64,000 nucleotides of DNA from Stenocarpella maydis (Eukaryota; Ascomycota; Sordariomycetes; Diaporthales; Diaporthaceae), in NCBI GenBank assembly GCA_002270565.1, contig NQMI01000018.1:434001-498000 (forward strand). The letters are read 5' to 3'. The stretch's first letter is position 1. Each line of letters starts with the position of its first letter. Both the position numbers and the translations under genes were made by a program. Shown in pieces: positions 22,451 to 35,035 of this stretch. Below the pieces are notes generated by a model. The model searched no databases. It was not told where the DNA came from and saw only the letters and a program-made list of their open reading frames with translations.

Positions 22451-25059
22451 TGCATGGTACTATGTTCAGGACGGCTGGGCTGACTCCGTCACTGCTTGGG
22501 TGATTTGACCACGAACAAACACATGTGCAGGCCAGCAGCCCCACAACCCCAGCCCAGGACCCTTGCTGGTGCAACACCGTTGCAGCGATAACGGAGCTTG
22601 TCGCCCTCCTTTCCCCTTGGCTCCCACGCTCCCATGTGATGTCCTCCCACATTATCTACCATCTACAAGCTATGTACACGCTCCGAATGTCACCACCGCA
22701 GACACTGACTGGTAGCCACCTGGAATACCGACATCGTACCTGTCGCAAAGCCCTCTTCACCGCAACGCCCGCCCCCAAGATTGGACTAATAAGGAGGCTA
22801 CCGTCCCCCTTCCATGCCTGGCCGGGTTGCGCTGTCAATGTTATCGCGCCTCTCTTCATGCCGCCAGCAGCCAGCACCAGACCCGTCCGTGTCCACAGAG
22901 GTGCCTACCAAGCAGAGCATCGCTTCAACGGATGCCTAGTCCATGTACTGGTAGTATCATGGATCGCCTGTTCCATGTCTACTGTTACCATGTACATGCT
23001 GTTAGCAGCCGACTAGGCAGGCTGCAGTACAACCTGACAACCCATTGCATCTGCAGATCGCTTTCGATGACACGGAGCACTAACAAGCATTACCGCCTCT
23101 GTACATATGCAAACTTGTACATCACCACCACGTCGATCCGGCATTGCAGGCACCGCGCAGTAGCTCTGCCAAGCATCAACGGTCTTATCATCAGCGATAA
23201 CGAACCGTCGCATCATGACTCTACAGCACTCTACATGGCTGGCCGCTCAGCACCCAAGCGTGCGTGGTTGATGGCGAGTGCGCTCTCTCGAGAAGCCTTG
23301 CCCGCGAGCGACCGTGGTCGGCGTCCGACTTGACTCAACTGTTTGGCCACGAGAGTGCCGCTGCTTCATTTCGTCATACCTGCTGCGGGCCCGTTCACCT
23401 GATGTGATCCCCGGTTCACCACTCTCTCGCGCCCCTTGGCCTGTCGCTCCAAGCTACCCTAGTGTAGATGTGTGAGACAGTTGTCTCTACTTCTTCCCAA
23501 GTGGAGGGCCCACCTCGCCTCACCGGGTCGGCTGCCCCTGGGGCCCTGCAGGAGTGGGTGTCTCGATGTCTCAGTTGCTCTTGTCGTTCCTGCTGGCCTG
23601 CTGCACCGATCCGCAGCCAGCCAGCATCTGGTCAAACTTCATCCTCGATGCCAAACCGGCCAGAATCGACCGGTGCTGCCGGTTCAAGGGGCAAATTCCC
23701 CGTGCTCTCATACTTTAACAGACCTACAAGGTCCCTCTCCTTGACTTAGTCGACCGTTCAAGTCTACAGAGCGTACTAGAGAAAGCCACCCTCCAAGGTT
23801 CCAGCCCAAGCACCAACACGTTCAGGAACGCGAACAAAGGGCCTACCCAGCCCCATCCCAGGCTTCGAGAACATTTCGGCAGGACTGACCAAGTTTTGTT
23901 TCGCCCTCGAGTCAGAGTAGAATGCAGTCAGTACGCCAAGATTTCCACTTCAAGGGCCTACAAGACCAATCAGCTTGCACAACTTGCGAGTCGGTGCAGA
24001 ATTCTGATGTGCTCTGAACTTCTCGCCTCCTGAAGAACAAGCCGGATTGCTGTGGTGATTGACGCGTTGACATTAGTGGGTCCGCCAACGTCAGGTCAAA
24101 GAACTCCACCAGTGCTACACTACACCTCCCCAGGGTTCCAAACGTTAAATTTCGTTTCCATTGGCAATTTTGACACCTACAAAGTCACAATTTGCGCAAT
24201 TTGTTAGCGAGAGCGACTTTGGGTTAAAGTCCACATTTAACGTCTGGGACCCCGGGGGACGTGAAGGGCAGGGCGTGAAATTCGCTTCTCCTCCAAGCCG
24301 CAACAATGTCCGTGGGCACCCTATCGCACCCTGAATATATGTTCGTTCTCCATTGCCCAAAGACGCACCCTCCACGGTCCCTCCGTGCGGGCACCTCGGC
24401 GTGCAGAGAACGTCCATGTCTTCCCATACTTTCGATCGGGGCCGCACAGGTACTAGCCAGCTTAGCGAACTGTCAAGCTGCCCAGGAGAACTCACGGCAA
24501 CAAGTCCAGCCAGCCAGGAGCCAACTCGCCAGCCCGACCTGGAAGCCGACGTGGGATAGACAAGGAATGGCCTACTCTGCTGGCGTTCTTGCTCTCAGCT
24601 ATCTCTGTGCATGTAACTCTGCTCACTATCCAAATGCGAGCCATCCCAATGCACCACAACCACACCATAGCATGCACATCACACGCCAACACACAGAGGT
24701 GCACCATGAAACCACACGTAAGCACACCCTCACCCCGATGTTGCCTTTGTTAGTGAGGCGGCTACCCACCACCCGGACTTGCTTACTGTCCCAGTCGGCA
24801 CGGCGAAAAGCATGTATCTGCATGCACGAATTGCATTACAGCAAATGCCAAACGCCGGCGGAGGAGGCAAAGGGGCCAAAGAGGTTCAAGACAGCCAGCC
24901 AGCCAGCCATCTATCTCATCGTTTTAACGTTAGCTCGTCGAGCTTCAGCCTGCCGCCTGCTGCCAAATGCCTGTGTGAAAACTTGTAGTACATGCAGTCA
25001 GTACCTGCGATATGCAGCTAGACTCTCTCTCACACACGCACACACATCCTTATGCTTGC

Positions 25060-26065
25060 CTAGCTATATTCAAAAGAGGCCCTTGATTGGAGATCGGTTC
25101 TGCTGTAGCAATAGGCTGAAGGGTGACTTATTCCACTCGCAGGGGGGGCTGGGCGCGCCGGCTGCCTGCCTGGCCTGTGAACGCGGCGGGGCGCGGCAGA
25201 GTGCCCAAAATGGCAATCCGGTGAGGAGCGGCTCTGCCTTCTGTTGCCGTACACGGCTTGTTTGTTACTGTTGAACGTACTGCAGCCGTAGGACGATCGC
25301 GGGCGATGGTGTGCTGGTGTATCGTTGCCGATCGGAATCCTTCTTACTTTATCTGACCTGCTACTAGATGGTGGGGGAGTACCATAAGTATTGTAGCGAA
25401 AGTTCTTGCGCGGAGGCATCTGTTGATATGTATACGTGAGTCGTTAGTTAAAAACGACGACCCTTTTTCAATTGCTCTCATGATGGCTACGATCCTGAAG
25501 TTCTATTTCAAACCTACCGGAGTGCTTGTTGAGCCGCTCGTTGACTTATCAGAGCGGTCTTCATGTGAGAGTCGAGTACCCCTAGGTTAGCTGCATTAAG
25601 CAATTCCTCTGGAAACCTTACAAATCTCTAAGACTAGAGATGAATGCATGTTCTTGTACCAAGATCCAAGAATATTTCCAGCAAAAGTTCCTGGGGGAAG
25701 ACGAGATAGTCAGACTAAAGGGACCACCTAATTTAACCAAGTACGCTGCGCCGCTCTGACGTATTACATATGTACACAGCTGGTAGAGAGTACAGAAGGT
25801 GGAAACGTTTCGAATAATACTTAGTACTCGTGAGTGTCTGGAAGAGAGAAGCCATCTGCAGCCTCGCCGGCGCGGCCGTTATAACGTATTTATGCCATGA
25901 GTAGGCGCTAACATCGTCGCTCCGGACTCCGGCCGGGGTCTATTAACTACTGGCGTAATAGCCGTCCCGGCCAAAAGATCGTAATATTCAATTCCAGAGG
26001 AACTGAATACTCCAGCAGTTTATAGGCTCAGTACGGATAGAGTTCGTCGTATCGTCACAACCCCC
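25060..26065 (-). mobile_element. Probable LTR-retroelement relic (one LTR plus start of a gag-like frame)
   Basis: Read on the minus strand, about 640 bp starts near 26062 with TTGTGACGATACGACG and ends at about 25422 with CATATCAACA, the terminal shape of many fungal LTRs. It is more TA rich than its surroundings. Immediately after the end a minus-strand frame (25419-25060) begins MPPRKNFRYNTYGTPPPSSS, resembling the basic, Pro/Ser-rich start of fungal Gag proteins, and is then cut off where the sequence turns GC rich near 25200. No second LTR, reverse transcriptase or integrase is visible. The TG of the outer end appears lost in a G run, and no primer-binding site is evident, so this remains tentative. 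Confidence 0.35.
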
Positions 26066-26646
26066 CCCGCCTAAGGCCTTATAGAGCACTTAGACAGCTT
26101 AGAGACGGATTGGGTACCTATAAGAGGCCTGAAAATCAAACGGGACGAGAACAATTCGTTTCATCATGAATTCTTGTGAAGCCTATCTGCCTTGCCCCTA
26201 GGGCCATCACTAGTGATTACGAAGCTGGCACATGCTACACTCTGGTTCGTTTCCAAACCGTCCTGGGGTACCACGTACCAGCCTCCCAATTCCAGCTGCA
26301 TATAACAAGCACGAGCCTGATCGAACCCGCGTCATCGTGCAAGGGCCCGCCTGCTGCCTGTTGGGCTGCCAGGGGTCCCTGTGGAGAGACTCAGGCAGAG
26401 CCGCAGGTGCTGACGATACCCTACCGTTCCCTGATCCCCACCGCTGAGAAAGACGTTCTTTTCGCCCGGTAGATCCCCCCTCTTTTGAGTCCTTCCCATC
26501 AGCTAGCAGGGTGGTAAACGGTGCCCGTAGGGATTGATGATTTGGTGCGGTGGCTGGTCGACGTCCGTCACCTGGCCAACTGAGCCGGGTCTGGTGGCAC
26601 ACAGACCAAGGCTCCATCCCATCCCCCGGATTGCAACTGTCTCCAC
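26066..26646. other. Intergenic, no gene recognised
   Basis: About 580 bp between the LTR-like relic and the 3' end of the ornithine aminotransferase gene. Only short chance frames. Confidence 0.4.
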
Positions 26647-28347
26647 TTAATGCTCGGCCTTCTGTGCGTTAGGGAGCTCCTTCAGGGCCTCGCCAATTAC
26701 GTCAAGGGCCTTGCGCAGCTCCGCCTCGCTGATTACGAGCGGAGGAGCGAACCGGATAATGTTACCGTGTGTCGGTTTGGCCTGCATCTCGTCAACACTC
26801 TGTTGGTTCTGCAATCTTTTTCGTACGCTGCATCGGTCCATGCGGGACAGGCGGTGAAGGGGACAGGCAATCATGAGAGCACACGACAGCTGGACCACCA
26901 GTGGGTAAGCCCCGAAATAACTTACCAGAACACCCTTGGATTTCAACAGGATGCAAAGATCCCAGCTGTTCAAGGTTAGCAATCTCCTCACAACATGGAA
27001 AAGAGGTCAGGAACAGATACGCTCGTCTTCGACCCTGGATGGTCCAGTGCTCGGCTCACGTTCCTCTTCCGTGGGTCCAGGGGTTCCAACTTACGCAGAT
27101 CGCCCATTCGTGGCAGACTCGTCGATGACAACGGCGTTGAGCAGACCCTTGCCTCGGACCTTGGCGACGAGCGGCGACTTGAAGGCGGCCACACCCTCAC
27201 GGAAGATGTTGCCCAGCCTCTCGGCCTTGCCGACCATGTCCTCCTCCTCGATGAGCTCCAGAGCGCGCAGGGAGACGGCGCATCCCAGCGGGTTCCCACC
27301 ATAAGTGGAGCCGTGGGTACCCGGCTCGATGACAAGCATGACCTCCTTGTCTCCGAGGACACAGGACACCGGGTACATGCCACCAGAGATGGCCTTGCCG
27401 AGTGTGACGAGGTCGGGCTTGATGTTGGCCCACTGGTGGCAGAGCATCTTGCCAGTGCGGCCGATGCCCGTCTGGATCTCGTCGCAGATGAAGAGGACGT
27501 TGTGCTTCTTGCACAGGGCGGAAACTTTGCTGAGGTAATCGTCATCGGGCACCACGACGCCAGCCTCACCCTGGATGGGCTCGACGATGAAGGCCGCAGT
27601 CTCCTTGCCGTGACGCTCGAGGGCGGCCTCCAGGTCCGCCACGTTGTTGAAGCGGATTGGGTTGCCGGTGGTGGGGCAGATGGCTCCGATATTGGGCACA
27701 AAGGGCCCGTAGTTGTCCCGGGACTCTGGGTCAACAGACAGCGAGATCGCCGTCATCTGCAGTTGGTGTGATTAGACCCAAATGCGTTCCATTTCCATAT
27801 TTCAAGACTGTAGCCACGCTGCTCAGCCGCAAGCAGCACTCACCGTCCTTCCGTGAAAGTTCTCGGTTGCGGAAAACACCAGGGCCTTGTTCTGAGGCAC
27901 GCCCTTGACCTTGTACGCCCACTTCCTCGCGATCTTGATGGCCGTCTCCACCGCCTCGGCACCCGTGTTCATGGGCAAGACCATATCATAGCCGAAGACG
28001 GAGCGAACCTTCTCGGCCCAGACGGGGAAGACGTCGTTGTGGAAGGCGCGAGAGCTGAGGGTGAGGCGGCTGGCCTGCTCGGTCAGCGCCTTGATCAACT
28101 CTGGGTGGCAGTGACCCTGGTTGACGGCACTGTAGGCGGATAGGAAGTCGAGATAGTGCTTGCCCTCGGGGTCCCAGACGTTGACGCCCTGTGCTTTGGC
28201 GAAGACGACGGGCAGCGGGTGGTAGTTGTGCGCGGCGAACTGGTTCTCGGCAGCAATGGCCGACTTGGTGGAGGAGGCGTGGTAGGCCGAGGCACTGTTG
28301 GTTGCGCCATTGGTGGCAGAGACGTCCTTGTCCGCGTGGGGCGCCAT
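26647..28347 (-). CDS. Ornithine aminotransferase (ornithine-oxo-acid transaminase)
   Basis: Four exons, 28347-27844, 27756-27095, 26965-26926 and 26781-26647, give 446 residues, the normal length. This PLP enzyme converts ornithine and 2-oxoglutarate to glutamate semialdehyde and glutamate in arginine catabolism (yeast CAR2). Recognisable blocks: [75 protein letters not shown] across intron 1, [43 protein letters not shown] with the PLP lysine, and [13 protein letters not shown]. The third exon is only 40 nt ([14 protein letters not shown]) and is needed to reach [17 protein letters not shown]. No targeting peptide is apparent, in keeping with a cytosolic enzyme. Confidence 0.95.
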
Positions 28348-29407
28348 CTTTGAGGTCGGTTCGGCGATGTGCTTGTCGTGGGTTTGGGATCGAACGTCCT
28401 GTATGACGGGGCGGTAATACAGTATAAGTAAGACTGTTTGCTTCCAGTCTCGGGGATTGTCGTGGTCTCTATCGGGGAAGGGGCCCTTGGCGGATTTGCG
28501 ACTGAAGAGGGAGAACAAAGCAGGCGGGATGTTGGAGGAAAGGGGGCCGAGGGCGCGCAAGGACTAAAATAGTCGTGAGACGGATGAGGCCAAGTCCCCC
28601 AGCAAGGCCTGGGCTTCCAGCCCCCATCCGAGGACCTTGTAAGGATCTGGTTGACTGTGCGGTGACGGGATTGTTGAGAGAGAGTGGCACACTAGACCCC
28701 TAAGTGCAGGTATAACCGCGAGGTTGGTTTTGGTATTACACGCGACCTGTCATTCTGTGGTCACAAGATAGGCAGCGCACTGTGGAGGAGCCGAGACAAG
28801 CCGCCGCTATGAATAATGAGATGGGCTTGCACCGACTGGCGAATGATTCAGGCCAGGCCAGACGCATGTGTATTGTCAATTGATTGATCAATTGGCCGCG
28901 GGCCTCGCGCATAGATGTACTCGGGCCTGTCGATTGATGCCATCCTCTCGGTTTCAGGCCAGCATACACAGTAATGATGCAGCAGCACATGAGCAGTCTA
29001 CTATGTGCCCAAGTGCCTTAGTCAATCCGGGCCGCTGCTGCTCTCTCTTACACTACATGCTAGGCAACCGATAGCCACCAATAGCGGCATGGAGGGGTGA
29101 CAACGTCCCCCACGCTGCGGCTCTGGCTGCACATGTGCAGGACAGGTGGGAGCCACTCAGGCATGCCTGCTACCAATCGACGCCGCCCGATTTGACAACC
29201 ATCGGTACCTAGGTACCTAAGTATGTACCGCGTCTCCCCCCCCTGCAACCCTTGGGTCCAGGGTTGGAGAAAGGGGCTGGGCGGGTGTATCTGTACGTAC
29301 ACTAACTAGTACTACTGTCCATGTCTTCAACAACAGCACACCTAACTGACTTGAGCCTACTTGGCCAAGGACATGCATGCCCTTATCACCTACCGAGCCC
29401 CCTGATA
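28348..29407. promoter_or_regulatory. Divergent promoter region, ornithine aminotransferase and GPI10
   Basis: About 1.06 kb between two divergent genes and therefore holding both promoters. GGTACCTAGGTACC at about 29204-29217 is a perfect palindrome of the type found elsewhere in the window. No known factor site assigned. Confidence 0.45.
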
Positions 29408-31381
29408 ATGTCCACCCATGAGGCCCGCCAGCTTCATTTTCAACATGGGCTTTCTATACCGCCACTCTTTGTCGTGACAGGTCTGTTCCTGTTGCGTATC
29501 CTGAACGCATTGTGTACTGGTCGTACCTTTTTCCAGCCAGACGAGTATTTCCAGGCTCTCGAGCCGGCATGGAACCTCGCCTTTGGGCCGCATAGTGGCG
29601 CCTGGTTGACTTGGGTACATACATATTGATCTTATAAGTTTTTGTTATGGCCCAAGGGTCTGGTGGAATTCTGTTACTGACGATGGCTCCAGGAATGGCA
29701 ATATCATCTGCGGTCCTCGCTCCACCCGGCCCTGTTCGCTCTCGCCTATGCAGCTGTGGACAAGGTCATGCACGTGCTGCCATGCCTGCCTGCCTTCAAG
29801 GCTTCCGTGCTGGCCGTATTGCCCAAGCTCGTACAGGCATGCCTCGCTGTGCTGGCTGACCTGTACACCTGGAAGCTCGCCGAGAAGGTCTACGGCCGGG
29901 GCACCAGGTCTGCCTGGTCCGCCTTGTGCGTGACCGTGCTCAACCCGTGGCAGTGGTACTGCTCCTCGAGGACCTTCTCGAACTCCCTAGAGATGACCCT
30001 TACCATAGCGGCCATGAACTACTGGCCATGGGAGTTGCTAGGCGACGCTTCAGAAGCTCACGGCGGTTCCCCGGCGAGACGCGAGCGTCTTGCTAGCCTC
30101 CGCGTGTCTCTCTGCCTTGCCGCGATTGCGGTCCTCCTGAGGCCGACCAACGTCTTCATCTGGGGAACGGTGGTCATGGTAGCACTGACCCGCTTGACCC
30201 TCCGCGGCAAGAGTCCCATTACCCTCAGGGTAGCCCTGGTCCTCCTCAGGGAAGCTGTCCTGTGCGGGAGTGCCGGCCTGGCCCTGTCTGCCGTCTCTGA
30301 CCGTCTCTACTTTGGCGAATGGACGTTCCCGCCATATCATTGGCTTCACTTCAACCTCACACAAGACCTCGCTGTATTCTATGGAGAAATGGCATGGCAT
30401 TATTACCTATCTCAGGGTATCACCCAGCTCACCATGACCTTCCTGCCGTTTGCGCTTGTTGGGCTGTACAGATTCGCGCTCTCGTCGGCTTCAGGTGCCA
30501 CGGCAACACAGTCAAACACACTCAGAACGCTGGCATACACGGTTATCAGCACCATTGCGGTGCTGTCTCTGGTCTCACACAAGGAGGTCCGCTTCATCTA
30601 CCCCCTCCTGCCAATCCTGCATGTTCTTGCAGCCCCATCGTTCGCCTCCTTTTTTTCTGCCGCTCCAGGCCACCAGCCTTCTCAGGGCAGGACCGCCCTC
30701 CTCGCCGGTCTCATCTTCGTCAATTTGGTCATAGCCACATATCTCTCACTCTTCCATGTCGCAGCGCCAATATCCGTCATGCACTTCCTCCGGCACGAGT
30801 ACGAACGACTCCACCCCGACCGGCTAGACCTCCACCCTGAGCATCCAGTGCTCAGCCATCATCATAGCCTTGCGCAGATGCCAGAATATCACCTGGGAAA
30901 TGGGACCGACGAACTATTCGCCCTCTTCCTGACCCCGTGCCACGCCACTCCCTGGCGGTCACATCTCGTCTACCCGTCCCTACGCGCGCGAGCTCTGACT
31001 TGTGAGCCTCCTCTGCGCACGGCGCCTGGCAGCGCGGAGCGGGAGTCCTACATGGACGAGACCAAGAGGTTCTTTCGCGCATTCGGCTCCAGCGACAATT
31101 GGGGCGTCGAGTTTCTCGCAAACGAGATTTGGCCGCTGGTACCTGGCGAGGGCCAATCCGGAGCTTCAGGCCGTGATGGTGAGGTGCCGAGATACATTGT
31201 TGGGTTTGAGAGCATGGAGGTTGCCTTGGCGGGCTTTCTCGAGAGTGCAGACATGGGGGTGAAACTGAAGCGGGTCTGGCGGGGATGGAATGGACTGTTC
31301 AGTGACGACGAGAGAAAAGAAGGATATCTGGTTGTGTGGGACACTGGGGTATATTCGGACGAGCTTCGTGCTGCTGTATAG
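29408..31381 (+). CDS. GPI10: GPI mannosyltransferase 3 (PIG-B/Gpi10)
   Basis: Two exons, 29408-29614 and 29693-31381, give 631 residues. The protein is very hydrophobic with many membrane helices, as expected of a GT22-family ER mannosyltransferase adding the third mannose to the GPI anchor. Conserved elements: [16 protein letters not shown] (the acidic loop motif of the family), [15 protein letters not shown] across the intron, the [18 protein letters not shown] segment, [20 protein letters not shown] and [16 protein letters not shown] lumenal-type C-terminal domain follows with ECPP-like LTCEPPLR. The intron has a GTACAT donor and CCAG acceptor. An in-frame Met at 29321 would add 29 residues; the Met at 29408 lies closer to the family start. 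It converges on the MFS gene, 286 bp away. Confidence 0.93.
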
Positions 31382-31667
31382 TGATCCACGGAATGGCTGT
31401 AGCACCAACTCAACCAAGTATGACAACGGCCACATTGCCAACGCACTGCACAAGATATCGATATTCAGTGACCTGTGAACAAATTATGCGAGGCTGGCAT
31501 TTTCATACAGTTCTCAATGAGCCCGACATCCGTTACTCAAATGGTAAACATCCCGTATACGAGTGGTATGTTACAAACATACATGCAGTATATTGCCAAG
31601 GCAAAATAAATAAATAAATAGAAAAATTGCGGTCATTTGAAAGCCTGTCTTCGTCACAACCGCCAGA
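31382..31667. terminator. Shared 3' region between convergent genes
   Basis: Both GPI10 and the MFS gene must end transcription within 286 bp. An AATAAATAAATAAATAG run at about 31604-31620 could act as a polyadenylation-efficiency element. Confidence 0.4.
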
Positions 31668-33524
31668 TCAGAGCATATACCTGAAATCAGGGTTCAGATC
31701 ACCCAGCTCCGTCTTCTCATAGTCCGTGAGGTTCGCGCGCACCGTCCTGTCCCGCTTGCGGTTCTCCCACGTGATGAGCGCGGCGTAGGCGCAGCAGCTC
31801 ACGAAGCTCAGGCAGATGAAGCTGATGCAGATGCTGTAGCCGGGCTTGTAAAAGGGCGCGTCCTTGGCGAGGAATGAGTAGGTTGAGATGATCCCCCCGA
31901 TGTTGCCGAAACCAATCTGGAAGGCGGACCCTATCGCCCGGCGGTGGTGGCCGCCCAGGTTCATGTTGAACCAGCAGACTATGACGGGCATGGCCGAGTA
32001 GGTCCCCATGACGACAAGAAAGAGCGCGCCATACTTAACGCTCGTGCGGTCGTGGACGGTCAGCAGGACTGCGAAGCCACTGATCGCGATGAGGATGGGG
32101 ACGATTGTGAAGAGGAAGCGGTGGCGGGTGAGGTCGGAAAAGAAGGCGACGATCATGCTGAAGCCGAAGGCGACGGCCCAGGGGGGTACGCTGTGCAGCT
32201 GGGTCGCTATGGGCGAGTAGCCGTATGCCTGGATGATGGAGGGCGCGAAGTAGGCGTAGCCATAGGCCGGGACGACCAGGCCAAAGTACATGAACCCGCC
32301 GAGGATCACCTTGGGGTCCCTCAGCACGTTGAGCACGTCGCTGAGGGTGACGTTGCGCTCGGCGGCGTTTTTGCCCAGGTCAGCCCGCAGGCGCGCCTTG
32401 ATATACTCGCGCTCTGGCTCCGTGAGCCACTTGGCCTGCTCCGGGAAGGCCGGGAAGGTGAAGAGGAAGACTATGCATACGAGCACAGTAATAGCACCCT
32501 CTATAATGAAAATCCAGCGCCTAGAAAATGTTAGTATGAATCTTTCAGGGAGGATTATATCAGTTGTACTCACCAGCCGTGGTAGCCTCTTAGGCCGTCC
32601 ACTGTAGGAAAGACAAGCTGGTTAGCAAAACACGGCACCACAATATGCACCGTGGAGCTGCGGCAACTTACTCTTTCCAATAACGGAGGCCAACAGACCG
32701 CCAAAAGCACCAGCAAGACTGGTCGAGGAGAAGAAGAAGGTAAAGCGCTTCTGGGCTTCGCCACGCTTATACCACATCCCCAGAAGATAAAAGCAGCCGC
32801 TATAAAAGAAATGTGAGATCAAGGGCTCGACACTGTCAGGTGGGACGTGGTTTTCACTCACGGGAACATGCCGCACTCAAAAATGCCCAAAAAGAACCTG
32901 GTGGCGAGAATGCCGGAGTAGTTCTGCGTCAGGCCCTGGAAGACGGTCACCAGGCCAAACGCTATGCCGCAAAACGAGAGCCAGACCCTCGGGGACAGCT
33001 TCTTGAGCAGGATGTTGGAGGGGATCTCGAAGAAGACGTATGGGACGAAGAAGATGACCAGGACGGTGTTGTACTCGGTGCCGCCGAGGCGCAGGTCGCT
33101 GGTCAGGCTGAAGGACCTGGCGTTGGCGATGTTGACGCGGTCCAGGAAGGCGAGCAGGTACAGGATGCTGATGAAGGGGAGGAGGCGCAGGTCGACGCGC
33201 GTCATGAGCTTCCTCTCGGTCGTGTGCGGCGGGCAGGCGACGCCCGGCTCGTCGTAGTCTTCCGAGTAGCCGGCCTGCCCGTCCCCCGTGGGGGATCCGC
33301 CCTCCTTGACGCCGAACCCATCGCTGCGGACGTCAACGACGCCATCCTCGGGCGAGGCGGGAGCTGTGGTTCTGTATCAGCGATGGTACATTTTTTGGGC
33401 ATCTTGTTTGGGCATGTGATGAAGTGATCCGAGGGTTGAACTATGAAGTGCCGCTCATCGCAACTATGTTATCCGACAAGAGAGCAGGAGAAGTGATAGA
33501 CTTACGGGACTTCTTGGTGAACAT
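31668..33524 (-). CDS. MFS transporter, anion:cation symporter (Dal5/Tna1-like) family
   Basis: Five exons, 33524-33506, 33363-32862, 32799-32672, 32601-32574 and 32520-31668, give 509 residues. An acidic cytosolic N-terminus precedes KLMTRVDLRLLPFISILYLLAFLDRVNIANAR, the hallmark of the ACS family (helix 1 with D-R-x-N-I-x-N-A). About twelve membrane helices follow, with EIPSNILLKKLSPRVW, GIFECGMFPGCFYLLGMWYKR and GYHGWRWIFIIEGAITV, and a WFNMNLGGHHRRAIGSAFQIGFGNIGGI block. Family members import small organic anions such as allantoate, nicotinate, pantothenate or biotin precursors; the substrate here cannot be told. Exons 1 (19 nt) and 4 (28 nt) are unusually small but required for phase. 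Confidence 0.93.
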
Positions 33525-34975
33525 GACGGCAGGGGTTTGAGTCCAGGTCCGACGTCGAGGTCAAGCATGTGCAGACGAGGGGCTCACGGACGCTGGCTGC
33601 CACGTACGGGTGGAGCGGGAGAGGAGATTTCTGACAAGGAACGGTGTGAGACGGCTTCGATGCGGGATGGCAGAAGAAGATAAATAGCTTACAGGAGGTA
33701 GGCAGGTCCCTTGCATGTACGGACAGTCTAGGTCACCCCAAGCCCGTGCTGTGCTAGGACATCCTGACCTCACTTTGGTCAGCGCGGTCCACCCACACAA
33801 TCGAATACCTACCTTCAGGTAGTCAAAGGTGATCCCGTCCTCGGAGTCAGCGGGTGGCTTAATTACCAGCGCCAAACCGAATCGAGCCTGGGCCTCCCCA
33901 CAGCGACGATGTCACTGGACTACTGCGTACTGGCTGTGTTGTAACATCTCAATTTCTGCTGTTACTGTTTGCTCGCCCGTGGACAGCGGTCAACATGTCG
34001 ACATTGAGGCGCCTCAATAGGAACAGTAACAAGTACACGTCACCGCAGGAACCCTTGATCTTTCGGCTGGGAACTTTCCAGTCAATCCGTGGGCCCGCCG
34101 CCCAGACGACCAAGAAAATCCGTCCGTCCCGCCTCCCGTCCGAACCAAGACGGGCGGATACATGCCCATCTCTTGGGATGTCTCCGCCTCGTGCGCCCGT
34201 TGTGGCACCGTGTGGCGGGTCGCGGAGCGAACGCCGCTGAGAAGGTCGGAATTCCGTGGCACACATACAAATCCAAGGTGAGACAGCAGCGGCATCTCAT
34301 TACTCTTTCCCTTGTTTTTCTCAGTCTTGCCTGTGGGCTCTTTTTGGCCCTGGTTACTCTGTACCGGAGGTGCGTTGTCAGGGGTGCTTCCGGGGCAGCC
34401 GCCCACGCCATCCCGGCTCTTGATTCCATAGTATGTGACGGCCGAGAGAGACACAAGAACCTCTCAGTCCCCGGAGGTATTTGTAAACAAGCTCATGGCC
34501 GAGGTATAACAGGGGCCAGTTATTCCTTCTCATCCCGTCCCATAACTTTGAGCGACACGAGAAGATTGGAAACAACACAAGCCGCCGAGTTCGCTGCCAG
34601 AGGTGCCGGGGGCCAGGCTGTATCTGACCAGAGGTCGCCTACAATAGGCATGCAGTGTCTGTCAACCGCTGCGGCAGCCTTTGACCAGGCTGCCCGCCAT
34701 TTTTTCGGTTAGTTGGCACCGGAGAGAGCGTGGGTGAACCAAGAGCGACTCCTCCACAACGACCCCACGATGAAAGCACGCAGCGAGGCACCGCATAACT
34801 TAGGAATTTACGAACTCGGCGATGCCAGGAGGTAGACAGGAGAGTCAAGCCACGGAGCCGGCCGACGAAAGAGCTGGCCGATGAGGAACGCAGCGGCAGC
34901 CCAACGATTTCGAGCCCATGGGAAATAGCTGGATGGACCACTAGCGGCGGTTTTTAGGAACCGCTGGAGAACAGG
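33525..34975. other. Intergenic, no gene recognised
   Basis: 5' flank of the MFS gene plus about 1 kb of unexplained sequence. A 207-codon plus frame (34089-34712) overlaps equally long minus frames and has no motif. An inverted pair CTACCTTCAGGTAG lies near 33809. Confidence 0.4.
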
Positions 34976-35035
34976 TACCCCGTGCCTACCCCGGTGCCTA
35001 CCCCGGGACCTAGCCCCGGGACCTACCCCGGGAGG
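34976..35035. repeat. Short tandem GC-rich repeat (CCTACCCCGG units)
   Basis: Four imperfect copies of a 12-14 bp unit (TGCCTACCCCGG, TGCCTACCCCGGG, ACCTAGCCCCGGG, ACCTACCCCGGG). The CCCCGGG cores are palindromic. The array sits about 100 bp before the decayed ankyrin locus and is followed by GGGTACAGTACCC, itself an inverted repeat. Confidence 0.75.

Larger units (their letters stand above)
19960..25059. other. Gene-poor region upstream of ATG1
   Basis: About 5.1 kb with no protein family recognised on either strand. The first 400 bp are pyrimidine rich on the minus strand, as expected of an ATG1 leader and promoter. The longest open frame (24306-25274, plus, 322 codons) has composition unlike a folded protein and no motif, so it is not called. 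Simple repeats and a TACCTAGGTA-type palindrome cluster (22420-22450) are present. Confidence 0.45.

Noticed and set aside
24306..25274. 322-codon plus-strand open frame
   Set aside because: Composition is dominated by chance Ala/Arg/Ser/His/Cys, no domain, no good start context, and it runs into the LTR-like relic.
26995..27771. 258-codon plus-strand frame opposite ornithine aminotransferase
   Set aside because: Shadow of exon 2, whose minus-strand product carries the PLP-binding and family motifs.
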